The position numbers were made by a program, and so were the translations under genes. Below are positions 38,732 through 50,324 of a DNA stretch of 64,000 bases, piece after piece. The notes beneath the pieces were generated by a model, which saw only the letters and a list, made by a program, of their open reading frames with translations, was not told the origin of the DNA and searched no databases. The DNA lies in NCBI RefSeq assembly GCF_023507745.1, contig NZ_JALPZO010000134.1, forward strand, positions 121,466-185,465, written 5' to 3'. This stretch comes from Vreelandella olivaria. Its GTDB lineage: Bacteria; Pseudomonadota; Gammaproteobacteria; Pseudomonadales; Halomonadaceae. How positions within the stretch are numbered: position 1 is the stretch's first letter; every line of letters begins with the position of its first letter.

Positions 38732-39678
38732 CGCGACTCCCCGTCAGGTTCAAAAGCGGGCTCTTCAAAGGCATCGGCTTCCGTATCCTCTGTTTCAAAT
38801 GCCCCCTCCTCTCCATCAGCAAGAGCAGCACGCCGGGCGCGCACATGAATAGGTGACAAGGGGGAATTTTGCACTATTTCGATCATGGCCTCTTTGGCTA
38901 ATTCCAAAATAGCCATAAAAGTAACCACGACGCCTGCACGCCCCTCTTCCAGGGTAAACAGAGCCTCAAAAGAGGTGTAGCGTTGCTGGGCCTCATCCTG
39001 GCTTAGCTGCTCCATAATTTTCAGCATGCGTTCCCGTGTGGAGAGCACTTCACGGCTGATCTGGTGGGTCTGGGCAAGCTCGGCGCGTTTAAGGATATCG
39101 GTAAGCGCCCCCAGCAGTTCATCCAACCCCACATCAGGGTGAATGATCCGTGTTTCGAGCGGCGGGAGCCCTGCCTGAACACTAAACCAGTCGCGCCCTA
39201 CCCTGGGTAATGTGTCCAGCGCTTCGGCAGCTTCTTTCAGGCGCTCATACTCCTGCAGGCGGCGAATCAGCTCAGCCCGCGGATCCTCTTCGTCATCCCC
39301 TTCTGCTTTGGGGGGGCGTGGAAGCAGTGTACGGGATTTGATTTCTGCCAGCATGGCGGCCATCAGGAGGTACTCTCCCGCCAACTCAATCTCCATGGAT
39401 TTCATTAACTCAACGTACTCTATGTACTGGTGAGTAATCGTTGCCACATTAATGGTCAAAATATCCAGGTTTTGCCGACGAATCAGGTAGAGCAGCAGGT
39501 CCAGAGGGCCTTCGAAAGCTTCCAGAAACACCCGCAGTGCCTCTGGCGGGATATACAAATCTTCCGGCAGTTGAGTAATGGGTTCATCAAACAGCCGCCC
39601 AAGCGCCTCCACCACCGGTTCGGCGGTTATGTTCTTCAGGCCCTCATGCTCGTGGATGGCGCTTGGCGTCTCGCTCAC
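38728..39678 (-). CDS. scpA: Segregation and condensation protein ScpA
   Basis: A 316-aa kleisin of the SMC complex. The N-terminal kleisin segment FEGPLDLLLYLIRRQNLDI and the EYLLMAAMLAEIKSRTLLPRP helix are diagnostic; the C-terminal winged helix includes FMAILELAKEAMIEIVQ. Translation starts at GTG 39678, with AGAGG a little farther upstream than usual. An acidic tail follows the domain. It lies 77 bp after radD on the same strand and leads scpA-scpB-rluB. Confidence 0.93.
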   Translation of the reverse strand: MSETPSAIHEHEGLKNITAEPVVEALGRLFDEPITQLPEDLYIPPEALRVFLEAFEGPLDLLLYLIRRQNLDILTINVATITHQYIEYVELMKSMEIELAGEYLLMAAMLAEIKSRTLLPRPPKAEGDDEEDPRAELIRRLQEYERLKEAAEALDTLPRVGRDWFSVQAGLPPLETRIIHPDVGLDELLGALTDILKRAELAQTHQISREVLSTRERMLKIMEQLSQDEAQQRYTSFEALFTLEEGRAGVVVTFMAILELAKEAMIEIVQNSPLSPIHVRARRAALADGEEGAFETEDTEADAFEEPAFEPDGESR

Positions 39679-39755
39679 GCGGGTCGAACCTCTTTGTCAG
39701 TCACTCGTTCAAACGTGGGCACCGTGTTATAAGCCCCTCAATAAGCCGACATGAT

Positions 39756-41537
39756 TCACTCGCCTGCCTCAGCAGCTTTACGGTAACGCCCCTGATAATC
39801 AAACAGCTTATCTCGAAGCTGCCAGTGGCGCCCGACTTTACGCCCCACAATAAAATCAGGGTAGCGTAAACGGCGCTGCTCACTCACCACTTCCTCTGGC
39901 GTTACAGGCAACCATTCACTCCCTGGAGAGCGCAAATGGACACGCAAAAAAGCAGCATAAAACGCCCGCCGCTGCGCAGGTGTTTCCATCGCAAACCACT
40001 CCGTGAGGCTTGCGCCATCTTCGTCGTGGTAGGTCACTTTCAAGCGTGGCAAACCTCGCCCATTGGCCGTGGCCTCTAGCTGCATACCGCTTACCCTAAG
40101 TACCCTGGCATCCTTTAACTTGAGCGCATCTTTCAACTTGTCATCGGCATCAACCAGCAGCTGTTCACAACCGTGACAACGACGAGCGGCAATATCGTTT
40201 TCAGCGCCACAGCTATCGCATACTTTAAAGCGGAAGCGGAAATCACACTGGTGTCGTTTTCCTGCTTCATCTTCAAGGATGCCCTGGCAACGGCGGCCAA
40301 AGTGCTCGATAACCAACTCGCCATCCCGCTTACCCCAAAACAGATTGGCATGCCCACAGGAGGGGCACGCCACCTGTACTGGTTCACTGTCGCTGTCTGG
40401 CTTTGGCTCGCCCACTTCTGGCGCGTATATATCCCAGGGATTACCCGCATAGTCGAGAATCAGGCACTCGCTTTTGCCAGCCGACAGACGCAGCCCCCGC
40501 CCTACAATCTGTTGATAGAGACTGACAGACTCCGTAGGCCTGAGGATAGCAATTAAATCCACATGCGGAGCATCAAATCCAGTGGTGAGTACAGCCACAT
40601 TCACCAGATATTTTAGCTTTCGGGCTTGAAATGCAGCAATCAGCGCTGTGCGCTCTGACGAAGCTGTTCTTCCCGTAATCAACGCCGTCTGCTCAGCGGG
40701 CAGATAACCCATAATCTCTTCAGCATGCGCCACGGTGGCGGCGAAAATCATCACCCCCTGGCGGTTTTGTGCGTACTCAACAACCTGTCGGATAATTCCA
40801 GGCGTAGCACGATTGCCCGCCACCACACGGTTCAGTTCCTCTTCTCGGAACGGTCCAACGGGAGCCGCCGCAAGTCTGGAAAAGTCGTAGCCTTCAATCG
40901 CCATATCCAGACGTCTGGGGGCAGCCAGGTAGCCCTGCTTCACCATTAGCCGCAGCGGCTGCTCGAACACACAGTCAACAAAAAAGCAGTCCTCTTTACC
41001 CCGCACCATGCCGTGGTGATGACGATGATAAATAAAGCCCTGCCCCAGGCGGAAAGGTGTGGCAGTCAAACCGAGAATTTTAAGCTGGGGGTTCTGGCAC
41101 TGGAGATGGTTAACCACCTGTCGATAGCCTGCATCCTGCTCAAGCGAAACCCGGTGGCACTCATCGATCACCAACAGGGTAAAGCTGGCATCGGTAAAGC
41201 ACTCAAGGTTACGCACTACCGACTGCACAGAACCAAATACCACTTGGCGCTGCGCCTCTTTGCGCTTAAGACCGGCGCTGAAAATATCTGCCTTCAGCCC
41301 ATAGGCCTGATACTTGGCGTGATTCTGCTCCACCAGCTCACGAACATGGGCCAGCACCAGCACTCGGCCTCTGGCGAGCCGGGCCAGCTCAGCAATCACT
41401 AACGACTTACCACTGCCGGTAGGCAGCACCACTACCGCAGGATCACTCGTAGCGCGGAAATGCGCCACCACTGCGCTAACCGCCTGCTGTTGGTATGGCC
41501 GTAGCTGGGGTGTAGGAGGCAAAACAGTTATCGACAA
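39756..41537 (-). CDS. radD: RadD-like (YejH) superfamily 2 helicase
   Basis: A 593-aa SF2 ATPase. Motif I is [13 protein letters not shown], motif II is DECH, motif III is LTATPFRLG, and motif VI is [13 protein letters not shown]. The C-terminal region carries several CxxC pairs (CPSCG, CDSCG and CHGC) forming zinc fingers, as in E. coli RadD. RadD helps RecA-mediated strand exchange and survival of double-strand breaks. The start at 41537 is the first ATG in the frame. No nearby repair gene is seen; scpA follows after 77 bp. Confidence 0.9.
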   Translation of the reverse strand: MSITVLPPTPQLRPYQQQAVSAVVAHFRATSDPAVVVLPTGSGKSLVIAELARLARGRVLVLAHVRELVEQNHAKYQAYGLKADIFSAGLKRKEAQRQVVFGSVQSVVRNLECFTDASFTLLVIDECHRVSLEQDAGYRQVVNHLQCQNPQLKILGLTATPFRLGQGFIYHRHHHGMVRGKEDCFFVDCVFEQPLRLMVKQGYLAAPRRLDMAIEGYDFSRLAAAPVGPFREEELNRVVAGNRATPGIIRQVVEYAQNRQGVMIFAATVAHAEEIMGYLPAEQTALITGRTASSERTALIAAFQARKLKYLVNVAVLTTGFDAPHVDLIAILRPTESVSLYQQIVGRGLRLSAGKSECLILDYAGNPWDIYAPEVGEPKPDSDSEPVQVACPSCGHANLFWGKRDGELVIEHFGRRCQGILEDEAGKRHQCDFRFRFKVCDSCGAENDIAARRCHGCEQLLVDADDKLKDALKLKDARVLRVSGMQLEATANGRGLPRLKVTYHDEDGASLTEWFAMETPAQRRAFYAAFLRVHLRSPGSEWLPVTPEEVVSEQRRLRYPDFIVGRKVGRHWQLRDKLFDYQGRYRKAAEAGE

Positions 41538-41656
41538 ATTAATTAGCCTGCTATTGAACTAACAACCCATTGGCTACCTCTAATCAGTAGCAGTTTATAC
41601 CCCCTTTTTCCCTACACACGACGCGGTACGTGATTTTTAAATCCGCAGGATATGTC

Positions 41657-41881
41657 ATGAAAACCAACCTTTTCAGTCCTGAGTGCCCCGAATGTAGCAG
41701 CCGCTTAAAACGCCTCCCTGCCACACGCAGGGCTCAAACCCATGTGTACTGTATGGACTGTGGGCACGATTTTGGCCGCTATGAGCATCTGGTGGAGCGC
41801 TATCGCCAGGAACTGGAAACGCTTGAGGCACAGCTGCAGGTACCGTTATCGGTCACCAGCCACACAGGCCAAATTCCATAA
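41657..41881 (+). CDS. Small zinc-ribbon protein of unknown function
   Basis: A 74-aa protein with a short N-terminal zinc ribbon (CPEC at about residues 10-13 and CMDCGHDFG at about 32-40) followed by a predicted coiled helix (YEHLVERYRQELETLEAQLQ). The spacing of the two CxxC pairs fits one zinc site. The ATG at 41657 follows AGGA; the frame also opens at 41630 without support. It stands alone between radD (divergent) and purL (convergent). I cannot assign a function; the fold suggests an adaptor or nucleic-acid-binding role. Confidence 0.75.
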   Translation: MKTNLFSPECPECSSRLKRLPATRRAQTHVYCMDCGHDFGRYEHLVERYRQELETLEAQLQVPLSVTSHTGQIP

Positions 41882-41892
41882 CGGGGACGGGC

Positions 41893-41916
41893 AGCGGCGG
41901 CTCACAAGCCGCCGCT
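41893..41916. terminator. Bidirectional hairpin between the zinc-ribbon gene and purL
   Basis: AGCGGCGGCT (41893-41902) pairs over 10 bp with 41907-41916 around a CACA loop. It separates converging genes; rightward it is followed by ACTGTTGG. Confidence 0.6.
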
Positions 41917-41945
41917 ACTGTTGGCCTCACGATCACGCGGTTATG

Positions 41946-44900
41946 CTATTTAAGCCATGCCCGCGCATTACGGAACAGGCGTAACCAGGCACCATCTTCT
42001 GTCCACTCTGCCGGGCGCCATGAGTTGGTAACCGCGCGGGCCACACGCTCTGGATGAGGCATCATGATGGTGACACGGCCATCGGGTGTGGTAAGACCGG
42101 TAATACCTGAAGGTGAGCCATTGGGATTGGCTGGGTAGCGCGTTGTCACTTGACCGTAGTTGTCGATATAACGCAGCGCGATCTGGCTGCTCGACTGCAT
42201 ACTGCGCAGATGAGCCGTATCGCGGAATTCGGCACGCCCTTCGCCATGGGCGACAGCAATGGGCAGTTTGGAGCCTTCCATACCTGCCAGCAGAATGGAA
42301 GGGGTTTTCTCGACCCGGACCATGGAGACCCGCGCTTCGAACTGCTCCGATTCATTGCGTACAAAAGCGGGCCAGTTTTCAGCACCGGGAATGAGCGACT
42401 TCAACTGCGAGAGCATCTGACAGCCATTGCACACGCCCAGTGAAAAGCTGTCGTCACGGACAAAGAAATCAGCAAACTGCTCCTGGGCTCGTTTATTAAA
42501 CAGCACAGATTTTGCCCAGCCACCGCCAGCACCCAGCACATCACCGTAAGAGAAGCCACCACAGGCCACCAAGCCCTTGAACGCCGCCAGCGAGACACGC
42601 CCTTCCAGGATGTCACTCATATGCACATCCACAGCATCAAAGCCTGCTTTATGGAACGCCCAGGCCATCTCTACCTGACCGTTAACCCCCTGCTCACGCA
42701 AGATGGCCACGGCCGGTTTCGCCGTATTGATAAATGGTGCGCTGATGTCCTCGCTAATGTCGAAGGTCGGTGCAGCACTAAGCCCTGGGTCGCGCACATC
42801 CAGCAGATTGTCAAACTCGTTTTTGGCGCACTCGGGATTATCCCTCAGCGCCTGCATACGATAGCTGGTTTCCGACCAGGTACGCTGGGTAAGCTGGCGG
42901 GTGGTTTCCAGTAGTGGCTCTTCAAACAGCGTCACACGCACCTGATCATCGTACCGGGGACGAGCGATGACGCCACAGGTTTCAATCCCCGCCATGGCGA
43001 ACTGGGTTAACACCTCTTCAGTGTGCTGGCGCTTAACCTGAATCACTGCACCCAACTCTTCTGAGAACAGGGCATTAAACGCTTCTACCGGCTCATCAAT
43101 CAGCCAGTCCAGCTTAATTTCCAGCCCAGCGTGGGCAGCAAACGCCATTTCCAGCAACGTCACCAGCAGGCCACCATCGCTGCGGTCATGATAGGCCAGC
43201 AACTTGCCGTCGCGGTTTAAGCCCTGGATCACCTCAAAAAACGCTTTGAGATCTTCAGGGTCATCCACGTCAGGACAATCATTGCCTACCTGACCATACA
43301 CCTGCGCCAGCGCCGAGCCGCCCAACCGGTTCTGGCCATTGCCAAGGTCAATCAGAATCAGGTCAGACTCATCCTGCTCCAGGTTGATTTGCGGCGTTAA
43401 CGTGGCCAACGCATCGGAGACAGGTGCAAATCCGGTAACCACCAACGAGAGCGGCGAGGTAATGCTTTTCTCCTCGGCTTCTCCCTGGGCATTTTCACTC
43501 TGCCAGGCAGTACGCATGGACATGGAGTCTTTGCCTACCGGAATGGCAATGCCAAGCTGTGGGCACAGCTCCATACCCACGGCATAAACCGCGTCATAGA
43601 GTGCCTGATTTTCACCAGGGTGATCGGCAGCGCTCATCCAATTTGCGGAGAGTTTAATGTCCGAAAGCCTGACAATGGGAGCAGCGGCCAAATTGGTAAT
43701 GGCTTCAGCAACCGCTAAACGAGCACTCGCAGCAGGGTTAATCAGCGCGACTGGAGGACGCTCGCCCATGGCCATGGCTTCACCGGCATGAGTATCGAAA
43801 CTCGCGGTGGTCACTGCCACGTCGGCGACCGGCACCTGCCAGGGGCCAACCATTTGATCGCGGGCGACCTGACCGGTAATTGAGCGGTCACCAATGGTGA
43901 TCAAAAAGCTTTTGGAAGCAACAGTTGGTAAACGCAGTACCCGATCCAGAGCTTCACGCAGATCGAGATTATCGAGCATCACCCCTGAAAGTTCAGGGGT
44001 TTGGCGCTCAAAAGCGCGGGTCATTTTGGGTGGCTTGCCGAACAGCACGCTCATGGGCAGGTCGACGGGCTTGGTATCAAAATGACCGTCGCGCACTTCC
44101 AGGTGGTGGTGCTCCAGGGCTTCACCCACGACAGCATAAGGGCAGCGCTCGCGCTGACACAGGGCGTCGAAGGTGTCCAGATCCTCTGGTGCCACCGCCA
44201 GCACGTAGCGCTCCTGGGCTTCGTTACACCAAATTTCCAGAGGGCTCATGCCTGGCTCGGCATTCGGCACCGCACGCAGATTAAACAGACCGCCCCGGTT
44301 ACCGTCTTTCACCAGCTCCGGCAGGGCATTGGAAAGCCCGCCTGCTCCTACATCGTGAATAAAGCGGATCGGGTTTTTATCGCCCAGTGCCCAACAGCGG
44401 TCAATCACTTCCTGGGCGCGACGCTCTATTTCCGGGTTTTCCCGCTGTACCGAGGCAAAATCCAGGTCAGCGCTGGACTCTCCCGACGCCATACTGGATG
44501 CTGCACCGCCACCCAGGCCAATCAACATGGCCGGGCCACCCATCACGATCAGCTTTCCACCGACCGGGATATCGCCCTTCTGAACGTGCTGAGCGCGGAT
44601 ATTACCGTAACCACCCGCAATCATAATCGGCTTGTGGAAACCGCGGCGCTCAATCCCCCCTTCACTGAGTGCATCCTGCTCATAGGTACGGAAGTAGCCG
44701 GTCAGGTTGGGGCGCCCAAACTCATTGTTAAATGCCGCGCCGCCAATCGGACCCTCCAGCATAATCTGCAAGGCGGACTGCATACGCTCGGGCTTGCCAT
44801 AGTCAAAGGCTTCCCAGGGCTGTACAAATTCAGGAATACGCAAGTTGGAAACAGTGAAGCCTGCCAGGCCCGCTTTAGGCTTGCCGCCGATACCGGTGGC

Positions 44901-45881
44901 ACCTTCATCACGGATTTCACCACCGGAGCCAGTAGCAGCCCCTGGGAAAGGGGCAATCGCCGTGGGGTGGTTGTGGGTTTCCACCTTCATCAGGATATGA
45001 ATCGGTTCCTGGTGCGCATCGTAGCTTGCCCGTTCGCCCTCAGCACCGGTCAACGGCGTGGGAAAAAAGCGCCCGGCCTGGCTTCCTTTAATCACCGCCG
45101 CATTGTCGCTGTATGCGGAAAGCACGTTGTCCGGTGAAGTGGCAAAGGTGTTTTTGATCATCTTGAACAACGAGTGGCTTTGGGCTTCGCCGTCGATGAT
45201 CCAGTCTGCGTTAAAGATTTTATGGCGGCAGTGCTCTGAGTTCGCCTGGGCAAACATCATCAGCTCTACATCGCTGGGGTTACGGCCAAGCTCAATAAAT
45301 GCCTCAACCAGATAGTCAATTTCGTCCTCTGCCAGGGCCAGCCCCAACTCGCGATTAGCCGTAGCAAGGGCATCACGACCGCCCTCTAGAATATCCACAC
45401 TGCCAAGTGGTGCCGGGGAGTGATGGGCAAACAGTCTGGCTGCATCCCCCACATCCGCCAACACGGTTTCTGTCATCCGGTCGTGAAGCAGGGCACTGAT
45501 CACCCCAAGGCTTTCCTCACTGGGCTGGCCTCTCAGGCCAACCCGGTAATCGACACCACGCTCAATACGACGGATTTGATGCAGCCCACAGTTGTGGGCG
45601 ATATCCGTTGCTTTGGAAGACCATGGCGACTGGGTACCCAAACGGGGTACTACCAAAATACGTTGCGCATTCTCCGCTGTCGCCACATGCTCATGGCGAC
45701 CATAATCCAGCAGCTGCACCAGACGCTCCTGAGCGACGCCATCCAACTCCTCGTGATGGTCAATGAAGTGGATATAATGGGCAGACAACGCCTCCACCTC
45801 GGGAACACGTTCACGCAACACCGTTAGCAACCGATCATGGCGGAAGGCAGAAAGGGCGGGCGCGCCTCGCAGTTCGAGCAT
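41946..45881 (-). CDS. purL: Phosphoribosylformylglycinamidine synthase (large form)
   Basis: A 1311-aa single-chain FGAM synthase that uses glutamine and ATP to convert FGAR to FGAM in purine synthesis. An N-terminal PurS-like part is followed by the tandem ATP-binding halves ([20 protein letters not shown] and [11 protein letters not shown]), and then by a C-terminal class I glutamine amidotransferase with the nucleophile in [12 protein letters not shown] and the His-Glu pair in MMPHPERV. The size is close to E. coli PurL. A GAGG site lies before the ATG at 45881. It is divergent from mltF. Confidence 0.98.
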   Translation of the reverse strand: MLELRGAPALSAFRHDRLLTVLRERVPEVEALSAHYIHFIDHHEELDGVAQERLVQLLDYGRHEHVATAENAQRILVVPRLGTQSPWSSKATDIAHNCGLHQIRRIERGVDYRVGLRGQPSEESLGVISALLHDRMTETVLADVGDAARLFAHHSPAPLGSVDILEGGRDALATANRELGLALAEDEIDYLVEAFIELGRNPSDVELMMFAQANSEHCRHKIFNADWIIDGEAQSHSLFKMIKNTFATSPDNVLSAYSDNAAVIKGSQAGRFFPTPLTGAEGERASYDAHQEPIHILMKVETHNHPTAIAPFPGAATGSGGEIRDEGATGIGGKPKAGLAGFTVSNLRIPEFVQPWEAFDYGKPERMQSALQIMLEGPIGGAAFNNEFGRPNLTGYFRTYEQDALSEGGIERRGFHKPIMIAGGYGNIRAQHVQKGDIPVGGKLIVMGGPAMLIGLGGGAASSMASGESSADLDFASVQRENPEIERRAQEVIDRCWALGDKNPIRFIHDVGAGGLSNALPELVKDGNRGGLFNLRAVPNAEPGMSPLEIWCNEAQERYVLAVAPEDLDTFDALCQRERCPYAVVGEALEHHHLEVRDGHFDTKPVDLPMSVLFGKPPKMTRAFERQTPELSGVMLDNLDLREALDRVLRLPTVASKSFLITIGDRSITGQVARDQMVGPWQVPVADVAVTTASFDTHAGEAMAMGERPPVALINPAASARLAVAEAITNLAAAPIVRLSDIKLSANWMSAADHPGENQALYDAVYAVGMELCPQLGIAIPVGKDSMSMRTAWQSENAQGEAEEKSITSPLSLVVTGFAPVSDALATLTPQINLEQDESDLILIDLGNGQNRLGGSALAQVYGQVGNDCPDVDDPEDLKAFFEVIQGLNRDGKLLAYHDRSDGGLLVTLLEMAFAAHAGLEIKLDWLIDEPVEAFNALFSEELGAVIQVKRQHTEEVLTQFAMAGIETCGVIARPRYDDQVRVTLFEEPLLETTRQLTQRTWSETSYRMQALRDNPECAKNEFDNLLDVRDPGLSAAPTFDISEDISAPFINTAKPAVAILREQGVNGQVEMAWAFHKAGFDAVDVHMSDILEGRVSLAAFKGLVACGGFSYGDVLGAGGGWAKSVLFNKRAQEQFADFFVRDDSFSLGVCNGCQMLSQLKSLIPGAENWPAFVRNESEQFEARVSMVRVEKTPSILLAGMEGSKLPIAVAHGEGRAEFRDTAHLRSMQSSSQIALRYIDNYGQVTTRYPANPNGSPSGITGLTTPDGRVTIMMPHPERVARAVTNSWRPAEWTEDGAWLRLFRNARAWLK

Positions 45882-46047
45882 ATCTGGGAGCCTCTAAAAG
45901 CTGGAAGAGTTCGAGCAGGAAAACACCAGGCCGCATTGCGGCGATCCCTCTATGATACTGGAAAGCGACGGCCACACGAAATCAACAAGGTGACAGCTTC
46001 TTCAAGGCTGGGTATCGTGGCAGCTTGTTTCATTCCGAACAGACGCC

Positions 46048-47520
46048 ATGCTGACGTTGATTTACCGACATTTTATTACCTATACAAGCGCCTATTTAGC
46101 GTTAGCGGCAACCGTTGTACTGGTAATGATCCCGACACTTGCCTGGGTCCCACCGGGAGAACATCTTACGCAAATCAAAGCAAAAGATTTTATCACTGTG
46201 CATACCCGCAATACCCCCACTACCTATTATGAAGGCCGGCAGGGGCCAACGGGGTTTGAATACGAACTGATGCACCGTTTTGCTGACTACCTGGGAGTCA
46301 GCCTGAACCTCAATGCCAGCCACCACCCCGACAGCGTGCTTCCAGCCGTCCGTAGCCAGGGCGATCTAGGGGCAGCGGCACTGCCTTTGCTGTCAGACAC
46401 TCCCGGCATTCATTACACGCGTCCGATCATTCAAATGCAGCCACTGGTGGTTTATCGCCGAGGCTTAACTGGCATCACCACTCCTGAAGACCTGATTGGC
46501 CTCGACATTGGCACGCTCAGCGGTGCAGGTACCAGCCAGGCTCTGCTGACACTGCAACGCGACCACCCCGAACTCAGTTGGAAGGAGTCCCAAGAGCTGG
46601 AAGTCGCCGAACTCTTGGCTCGGGTTGAAAACGGAACACTGGATGCGGCCGTTATTTTTGACCACCAATTTCGTCTTAACCGACTGTTTTTCCCTAATGT
46701 GGAACGAGGCTTCTATCTAGGCGATGCCCTTTCCATGGCATGGGCAGTACCCAGTGGACGAGGCCTGGGGCTGCTGGAAGCCGCTAATCAATTTTTACAG
46801 GAGCTACAGGAAAACGGCACTCTGGAGCATTTGGTAAACCGCTACTTTGGCCATGACGACTATCTGGAGTATGTGGGAACCCGCACCTTCCTGGCCCACC
46901 TTGATGAGCGACTGCCTGCATTTACCGATCTTTTTAAGCAAGCAGCCCAAGAGACAGGATTTGATTGGAAACTGCTGGCTGCGGTGGGTTATCAGGAATC
47001 GCATTGGGATCCCAATGCGGTGTCCCCCACTGGCGTTCGCGGCTTAATGATGCTCACCAATCCTACAGCCAGTGAAATGGGCATTGCCGATCGAACTGAT
47101 CCGGCGCAAAGTATCGATGGAGGCGCCCGCTATCTGCGCAGTATCAAAGACCGCTTACCCCAAAGCATTACCGGGGAAGATCGCCTGTATATGGCCATGG
47201 CCGCTTATAATGTGGGCCTGGGGCACCTTTACGATGCCCGCAAGATTGCTGAAGACAATGACGGAGACCCTAATAGCTGGCAGGATGTACGTGCGACATT
47301 ACCCCTGCTTCAGCAGCGCGAATGGCACAGTCAGACCCGGCACGGCTATGCCCGTGGAGGTGAGCCGGTGATTTATGTGCGCAACATTCGCCGCTACTAT
47401 GAAATGATTGAATACGTTGAACGAAGTCGGCTGCAGTTTTTTCAATTGGAGCAGACACCAGACAGCGATGAGCCACCATTGTTGTTTGACTTAATCCCCC
47501 CCATTGAGCAGGGCATTTAG
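46048..47520 (+). CDS. mltF: Membrane-bound lytic murein transglycosylase F
   Basis: A 490-aa two-domain enzyme. A hydrophobic N-terminus (about 12-32) anchors or exports it. An SBP_bac_3 domain (about 50-270) precedes a lysozyme-like SLT domain with catalytic Glu317 in [20 protein letters not shown] and the later AAYNVGLGH motif. It cleaves peptidoglycan to 1,6-anhydro products, which AmpD, also encoded in this window, recycles. The 3' end overlaps convergent tadA by 4 bp. Confidence 0.95.
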   Translation: MLTLIYRHFITYTSAYLALAATVVLVMIPTLAWVPPGEHLTQIKAKDFITVHTRNTPTTYYEGRQGPTGFEYELMHRFADYLGVSLNLNASHHPDSVLPAVRSQGDLGAAALPLLSDTPGIHYTRPIIQMQPLVVYRRGLTGITTPEDLIGLDIGTLSGAGTSQALLTLQRDHPELSWKESQELEVAELLARVENGTLDAAVIFDHQFRLNRLFFPNVERGFYLGDALSMAWAVPSGRGLGLLEAANQFLQELQENGTLEHLVNRYFGHDDYLEYVGTRTFLAHLDERLPAFTDLFKQAAQETGFDWKLLAAVGYQESHWDPNAVSPTGVRGLMMLTNPTASEMGIADRTDPAQSIDGGARYLRSIKDRLPQSITGEDRLYMAMAAYNVGLGHLYDARKIAEDNDGDPNSWQDVRATLPLLQQREWHSQTRHGYARGGEPVIYVRNIRRYYEMIEYVERSRLQFFQLEQTPDSDEPPLLFDLIPPIEQGI

Positions 47521-47984
47521 CAGGTGCCTGAACGTCTGGCAGCAAAAAAATTCTTCAACAGCTTTTTCGAAGGTACCGCCAATACCCCCCCGGTAACGGC
47601 CACCTGATGGTTAAACCACGGCTGGACCAGCAGATTGGCCTTGGACTCCACCATCCCGGTGCGTGGCTCCGCAGCACCATAGACCAACCTGCTTAGCCGG
47701 GCATGCACGATCGCCCCCGCACACATCATGCACGGCTCCAGCGTCACAAACAGTGTGCAGCCCTCCAACCGATAGTTGCCCAACTGCGCTCCTGCCTCAC
47801 GCAGGGCACGTATCTCTGCATGGCCACTGGGGTCACAGCTTTCCACCGGGGCATTCTGCCCGACCCCGACCACACTTCCCTGGGCATCAACAACCACAGC
47901 CCCCACTGGCACCTCCCCCGCCGCCAGGGCAAGGTGAGCCTGGTCGAGTGCTCGATGCATGTAAAATTCATCGCTGCGTATCAA
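47517..47984 (-). CDS. tadA: tRNA-specific adenosine deaminase TadA
   Basis: A 155-aa zinc deaminase that converts A34 to inosine in tRNA-Arg(ACG). Zinc and catalytic residues are H55 and E57 in GHAEIRAL and C85 and C88 in EPCMMCAGA. The C-terminal [16 protein letters not shown] helix is TadA-like. Start ATG 47984; ATG at 47960 is an alternative. It converges on mltF, and the two stop codons overlap. Confidence 0.95.
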   Translation of the reverse strand: MIRSDEFYMHRALDQAHLALAAGEVPVGAVVVDAQGSVVGVGQNAPVESCDPSGHAEIRALREAGAQLGNYRLEGCTLFVTLEPCMMCAGAIVHARLSRLVYGAAEPRTGMVESKANLLVQPWFNHQVAVTGGVLAVPSKKLLKNFFAARRSGTC

Positions 47985-48091
47985 GGCAAACTCCGCTAAG
48001 GTAGCAAAACAATCGTTTTAATAACTAAATAGCCGTATAGGGTACACTTGCGATCATCGGCGACGAATAGATAGCACCAAGGATACCGAGA

Positions 48092-48913
48092 ATGAATGAT
48101 GCGCTGAATACGCTGGTAAGTTTACTAGAGTTGGAGACACTCGAAGAGACACTGTTTCGAGGCCAAAGTCAGGATCTTGGTTTTCCCCAACTTTACGGTG
48201 GCCAGGTATTGGGTCAGGCCCTGGCTGCAGCAGCCCGCACCGTGCCTGAAGAGCGCCGCCCTCACTCCCAGCATGGCTATTTCCTGCGTCCGGGTGACCC
48301 CCATCGGCCAGTGGTTTACCAGGTGGACACCATACGCGACGGCGGAAGTTTCACCACCCGACGAGTCACAGCAATCCAAAAAGGGCGTCCCATTTTTTTC
48401 TGTAGCGCCTCATTTCAAAGTGAAGAAGAGAGCTTTAGTCACCAGCGAGCCATGCCCGAAGTGCTCTCTCCAGAAGCACTTATCGACGCTGGAGACGCTA
48501 AACATGCCCGTTTCCCCGGCCATCCAGTCGAGTTTTTGCACCTGCCGGACAACCCGGACAATGGCGCTCCTGCTGGACAGTGCCTATGGTTTCGCATCGG
48601 TGGTACGCTGCCGGATAACCCGGCACTGCATCGCCATTTGCTCTCCTATGCATCAGACTTCAACCTACTGACCACGGGGTTAATCCCTCACGGCATTCAG
48701 TACGCAGACCCTAAGCTGCGCATCGCCAGCCTTGACCATGCACTATGGCTGCATGAAGACACCCGCCTGGATGAATGGCTGCTTTACGTGATCGACTCCC
48801 CCTGGGCGGGCGGCGCACGGGGGCTGGCACGTGGGCACATCTATCAGCGGGATGGGCGCTTGATCGCCTCGACAGCACAGGAAGGACTTACCCGCTATTC
48901 CCAGCAGAAGTAA
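48092..48913 (+). CDS. tesB: Acyl-CoA thioesterase II
   Basis: A 273-aa double hot-dog thioesterase that hydrolyses medium- and long-chain acyl-CoA. Signatures are FRGQSQDLGFPQLYGGQVLGQAL, SQHGYFLRPGDPHRPVVY, and, in the C-terminal half, the conserved aspartate in SLDHALWLHEDTRLDEWLLY. The catalytic Asp-Thr/Ser-Gln set is compatible. It converges on maeB with a strong hairpin between them. Confidence 0.95.
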   Translation: MNDALNTLVSLLELETLEETLFRGQSQDLGFPQLYGGQVLGQALAAAARTVPEERRPHSQHGYFLRPGDPHRPVVYQVDTIRDGGSFTTRRVTAIQKGRPIFFCSASFQSEEESFSHQRAMPEVLSPEALIDAGDAKHARFPGHPVEFLHLPDNPDNGAPAGQCLWFRIGGTLPDNPALHRHLLSYASDFNLLTTGLIPHGIQYADPKLRIASLDHALWLHEDTRLDEWLLYVIDSPWAGGARGLARGHIYQRDGRLIASTAQEGLTRYSQQK

Positions 48914-48930
48914 AGCACACCGCTTAAAAT

Positions 48931-48961
48931 GCCCGCGCCCGCTAATCAAGCGGGCGCGGGC
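48931..48961. terminator. Bidirectional terminator between tesB and maeB
   Basis: GCCCGCGCCCGC (48931-48942) pairs perfectly over 12 bp with 48950-48961 around a 7-nt loop. Reading leftward it is followed by ATTTTAAG, so it suits maeB best; rightward there is no T-run. Confidence 0.75.
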
Positions 48962-48984
48962 ACAACAAACCAAAATGCGGTTAC

Positions 48985-50256
48985 TTAGCCACCATAAACA
49001 TCGTTGATCGTTTTCAGCGGGTAATGCGCCGGGTAGGGTTTGCGCGCCACACCTGAGTCAACCGCAGCCTGAGCAACCGCGGAGGAAACACGCTCCAGCA
49101 GGCGGACATCCACCGGCGTGGGAATAATGTATTCACGACCGAAACTCATTTCGGTGCGCTCATAAGCATTCAACACTTCCTGAGGCACCGGCTCGCGGGC
49201 CAGATCTTTCAACGCATGCACTGCCGCCAGCTTCATCGCTTCGTTGATGCGTGTTGCCCGTACATCCAGAGCACCCCGGAAAATAAACGGGAAGCCCAGC
49301 ACATTATTCACCTGGTTAGGAAAGTCCGAGCGGCCAGTAGCCATGATCACATCAGGGCGCGCCTCACGGGCTACATCAGGATGAATTTCAGGGTCGGGGT
49401 TGGTGCAGGCAAAAATCACCGGATCTGCAGCCATTTTCTTGACCTGATCGGCAGACAGCAGGCCGGGACCAGAAAGGCCGACAAACACATCCGCGCCATC
49501 GATGGCATCATCCAGGGTACGCATATCCGTGTCACGGGCGAACTCAGCCTTGTACTCGTTGATACCTTCACGGTGGCTATGGATGACTCCGCGACGATCA
49601 AGCATTACCAGGTTCTCTTTTTTGGCACCACAGGCAACCAACAAACGCATACAGGCAATCGCCGCTGCACCGGCCCCCATACAGACGATCTTCACATTTT
49701 CGATCGCTTTGCCAGCAATTTCCAGCGCATTGAGCATACCGGCAGCCGTCACAATAGCGGTACCGTGCTGGTCATCATGAAATACAGGAATAGTACAGCG
49801 TTCGATTAAGGCTTTTTCAATTTCAAAACACTCAGGTGCCTTGATATCTTCCAGGTTGATGCCACCCCAGGTATCGGCAATACGGGCGACGGTATCGATA
49901 AACGCCTGGGGGCTTTCAGCATCCACTTCGATATCGACAGAATTAATACCTGCAAAACATTTAAACAGGACGCCCTTCCCTTCCATAACGGGCTTGCTAG
50001 CCAGCGGACCAAGGTTACCAAGACCTAAAATCGCGCTGCCATCAGAAATCACAGCCACCAGATTACCCTTGCCGGTATAGCGGTAAGCATTCTCCGCCTC
50101 GCGGGCAATTTCGCGAACCGGCTCAGCAACGCCCGGGCTATACGCAAGCGCCAAATCCCGTGCAGTCGCAGTGGGTTTGGTTAACTCCACTGAAAGCTTA
50201 CCGGGAATAGGTTTAGCGTGATAATCCAGAGCTGCCTGCTTATTTGCATCCGTCAT
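48985..50256 (-). CDS. NAD(P)-dependent malic enzyme, short form
   Basis: A 423-aa oxidative malate decarboxylase giving pyruvate. It has the malic N-domain (LALAYSPGVAEP, GLGNLGPLASKPVMEGK, FHDDQHGTAIV) and the NAD-binding domain with the GAGAAA dinucleotide loop. It ends where the phosphotransacetylase-like C-terminal domain of full MaeB would begin, so it is the short type also found at this position in Pseudomonas. Cofactor choice cannot be decided. Its product feeds the pyruvate dehydrogenase encoded elsewhere in the window. Confidence 0.93.
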   Translation of the reverse strand: MTDANKQAALDYHAKPIPGKLSVELTKPTATARDLALAYSPGVAEPVREIAREAENAYRYTGKGNLVAVISDGSAILGLGNLGPLASKPVMEGKGVLFKCFAGINSVDIEVDAESPQAFIDTVARIADTWGGINLEDIKAPECFEIEKALIERCTIPVFHDDQHGTAIVTAAGMLNALEIAGKAIENVKIVCMGAGAAAIACMRLLVACGAKKENLVMLDRRGVIHSHREGINEYKAEFARDTDMRTLDDAIDGADVFVGLSGPGLLSADQVKKMAADPVIFACTNPDPEIHPDVAREARPDVIMATGRSDFPNQVNNVLGFPFIFRGALDVRATRINEAMKLAAVHALKDLAREPVPQEVLNAYERTEMSFGREYIIPTPVDVRLLERVSSAVAQAAVDSGVARKPYPAHYPLKTINDVYGG

Positions 50257-50295
50257 GATTAGGGTCCAATGAGTCTAAAGTAGATAAGTCAGGTC

Positions 50296-50324
50296 AGAAT
50301 ATAGAAAAACTCCAAGCGCCTCAA
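50296..50324 (-). promoter_or_regulatory. Promoter of the malic enzyme gene
   Basis: Reading leftward, TTGAGG (50324-50319) and TATTCT (50301-50296) have a 17-bp spacer; TATATT at 15-bp spacing overlaps as an alternative. The predicted leader is about 32 nt. Confidence 0.55.

Noticed and set aside
44001..45137. Open frame of 378 codons on the plus strand
   Set aside because: It is antisense to purL with no ribosome site or recognisable motif.
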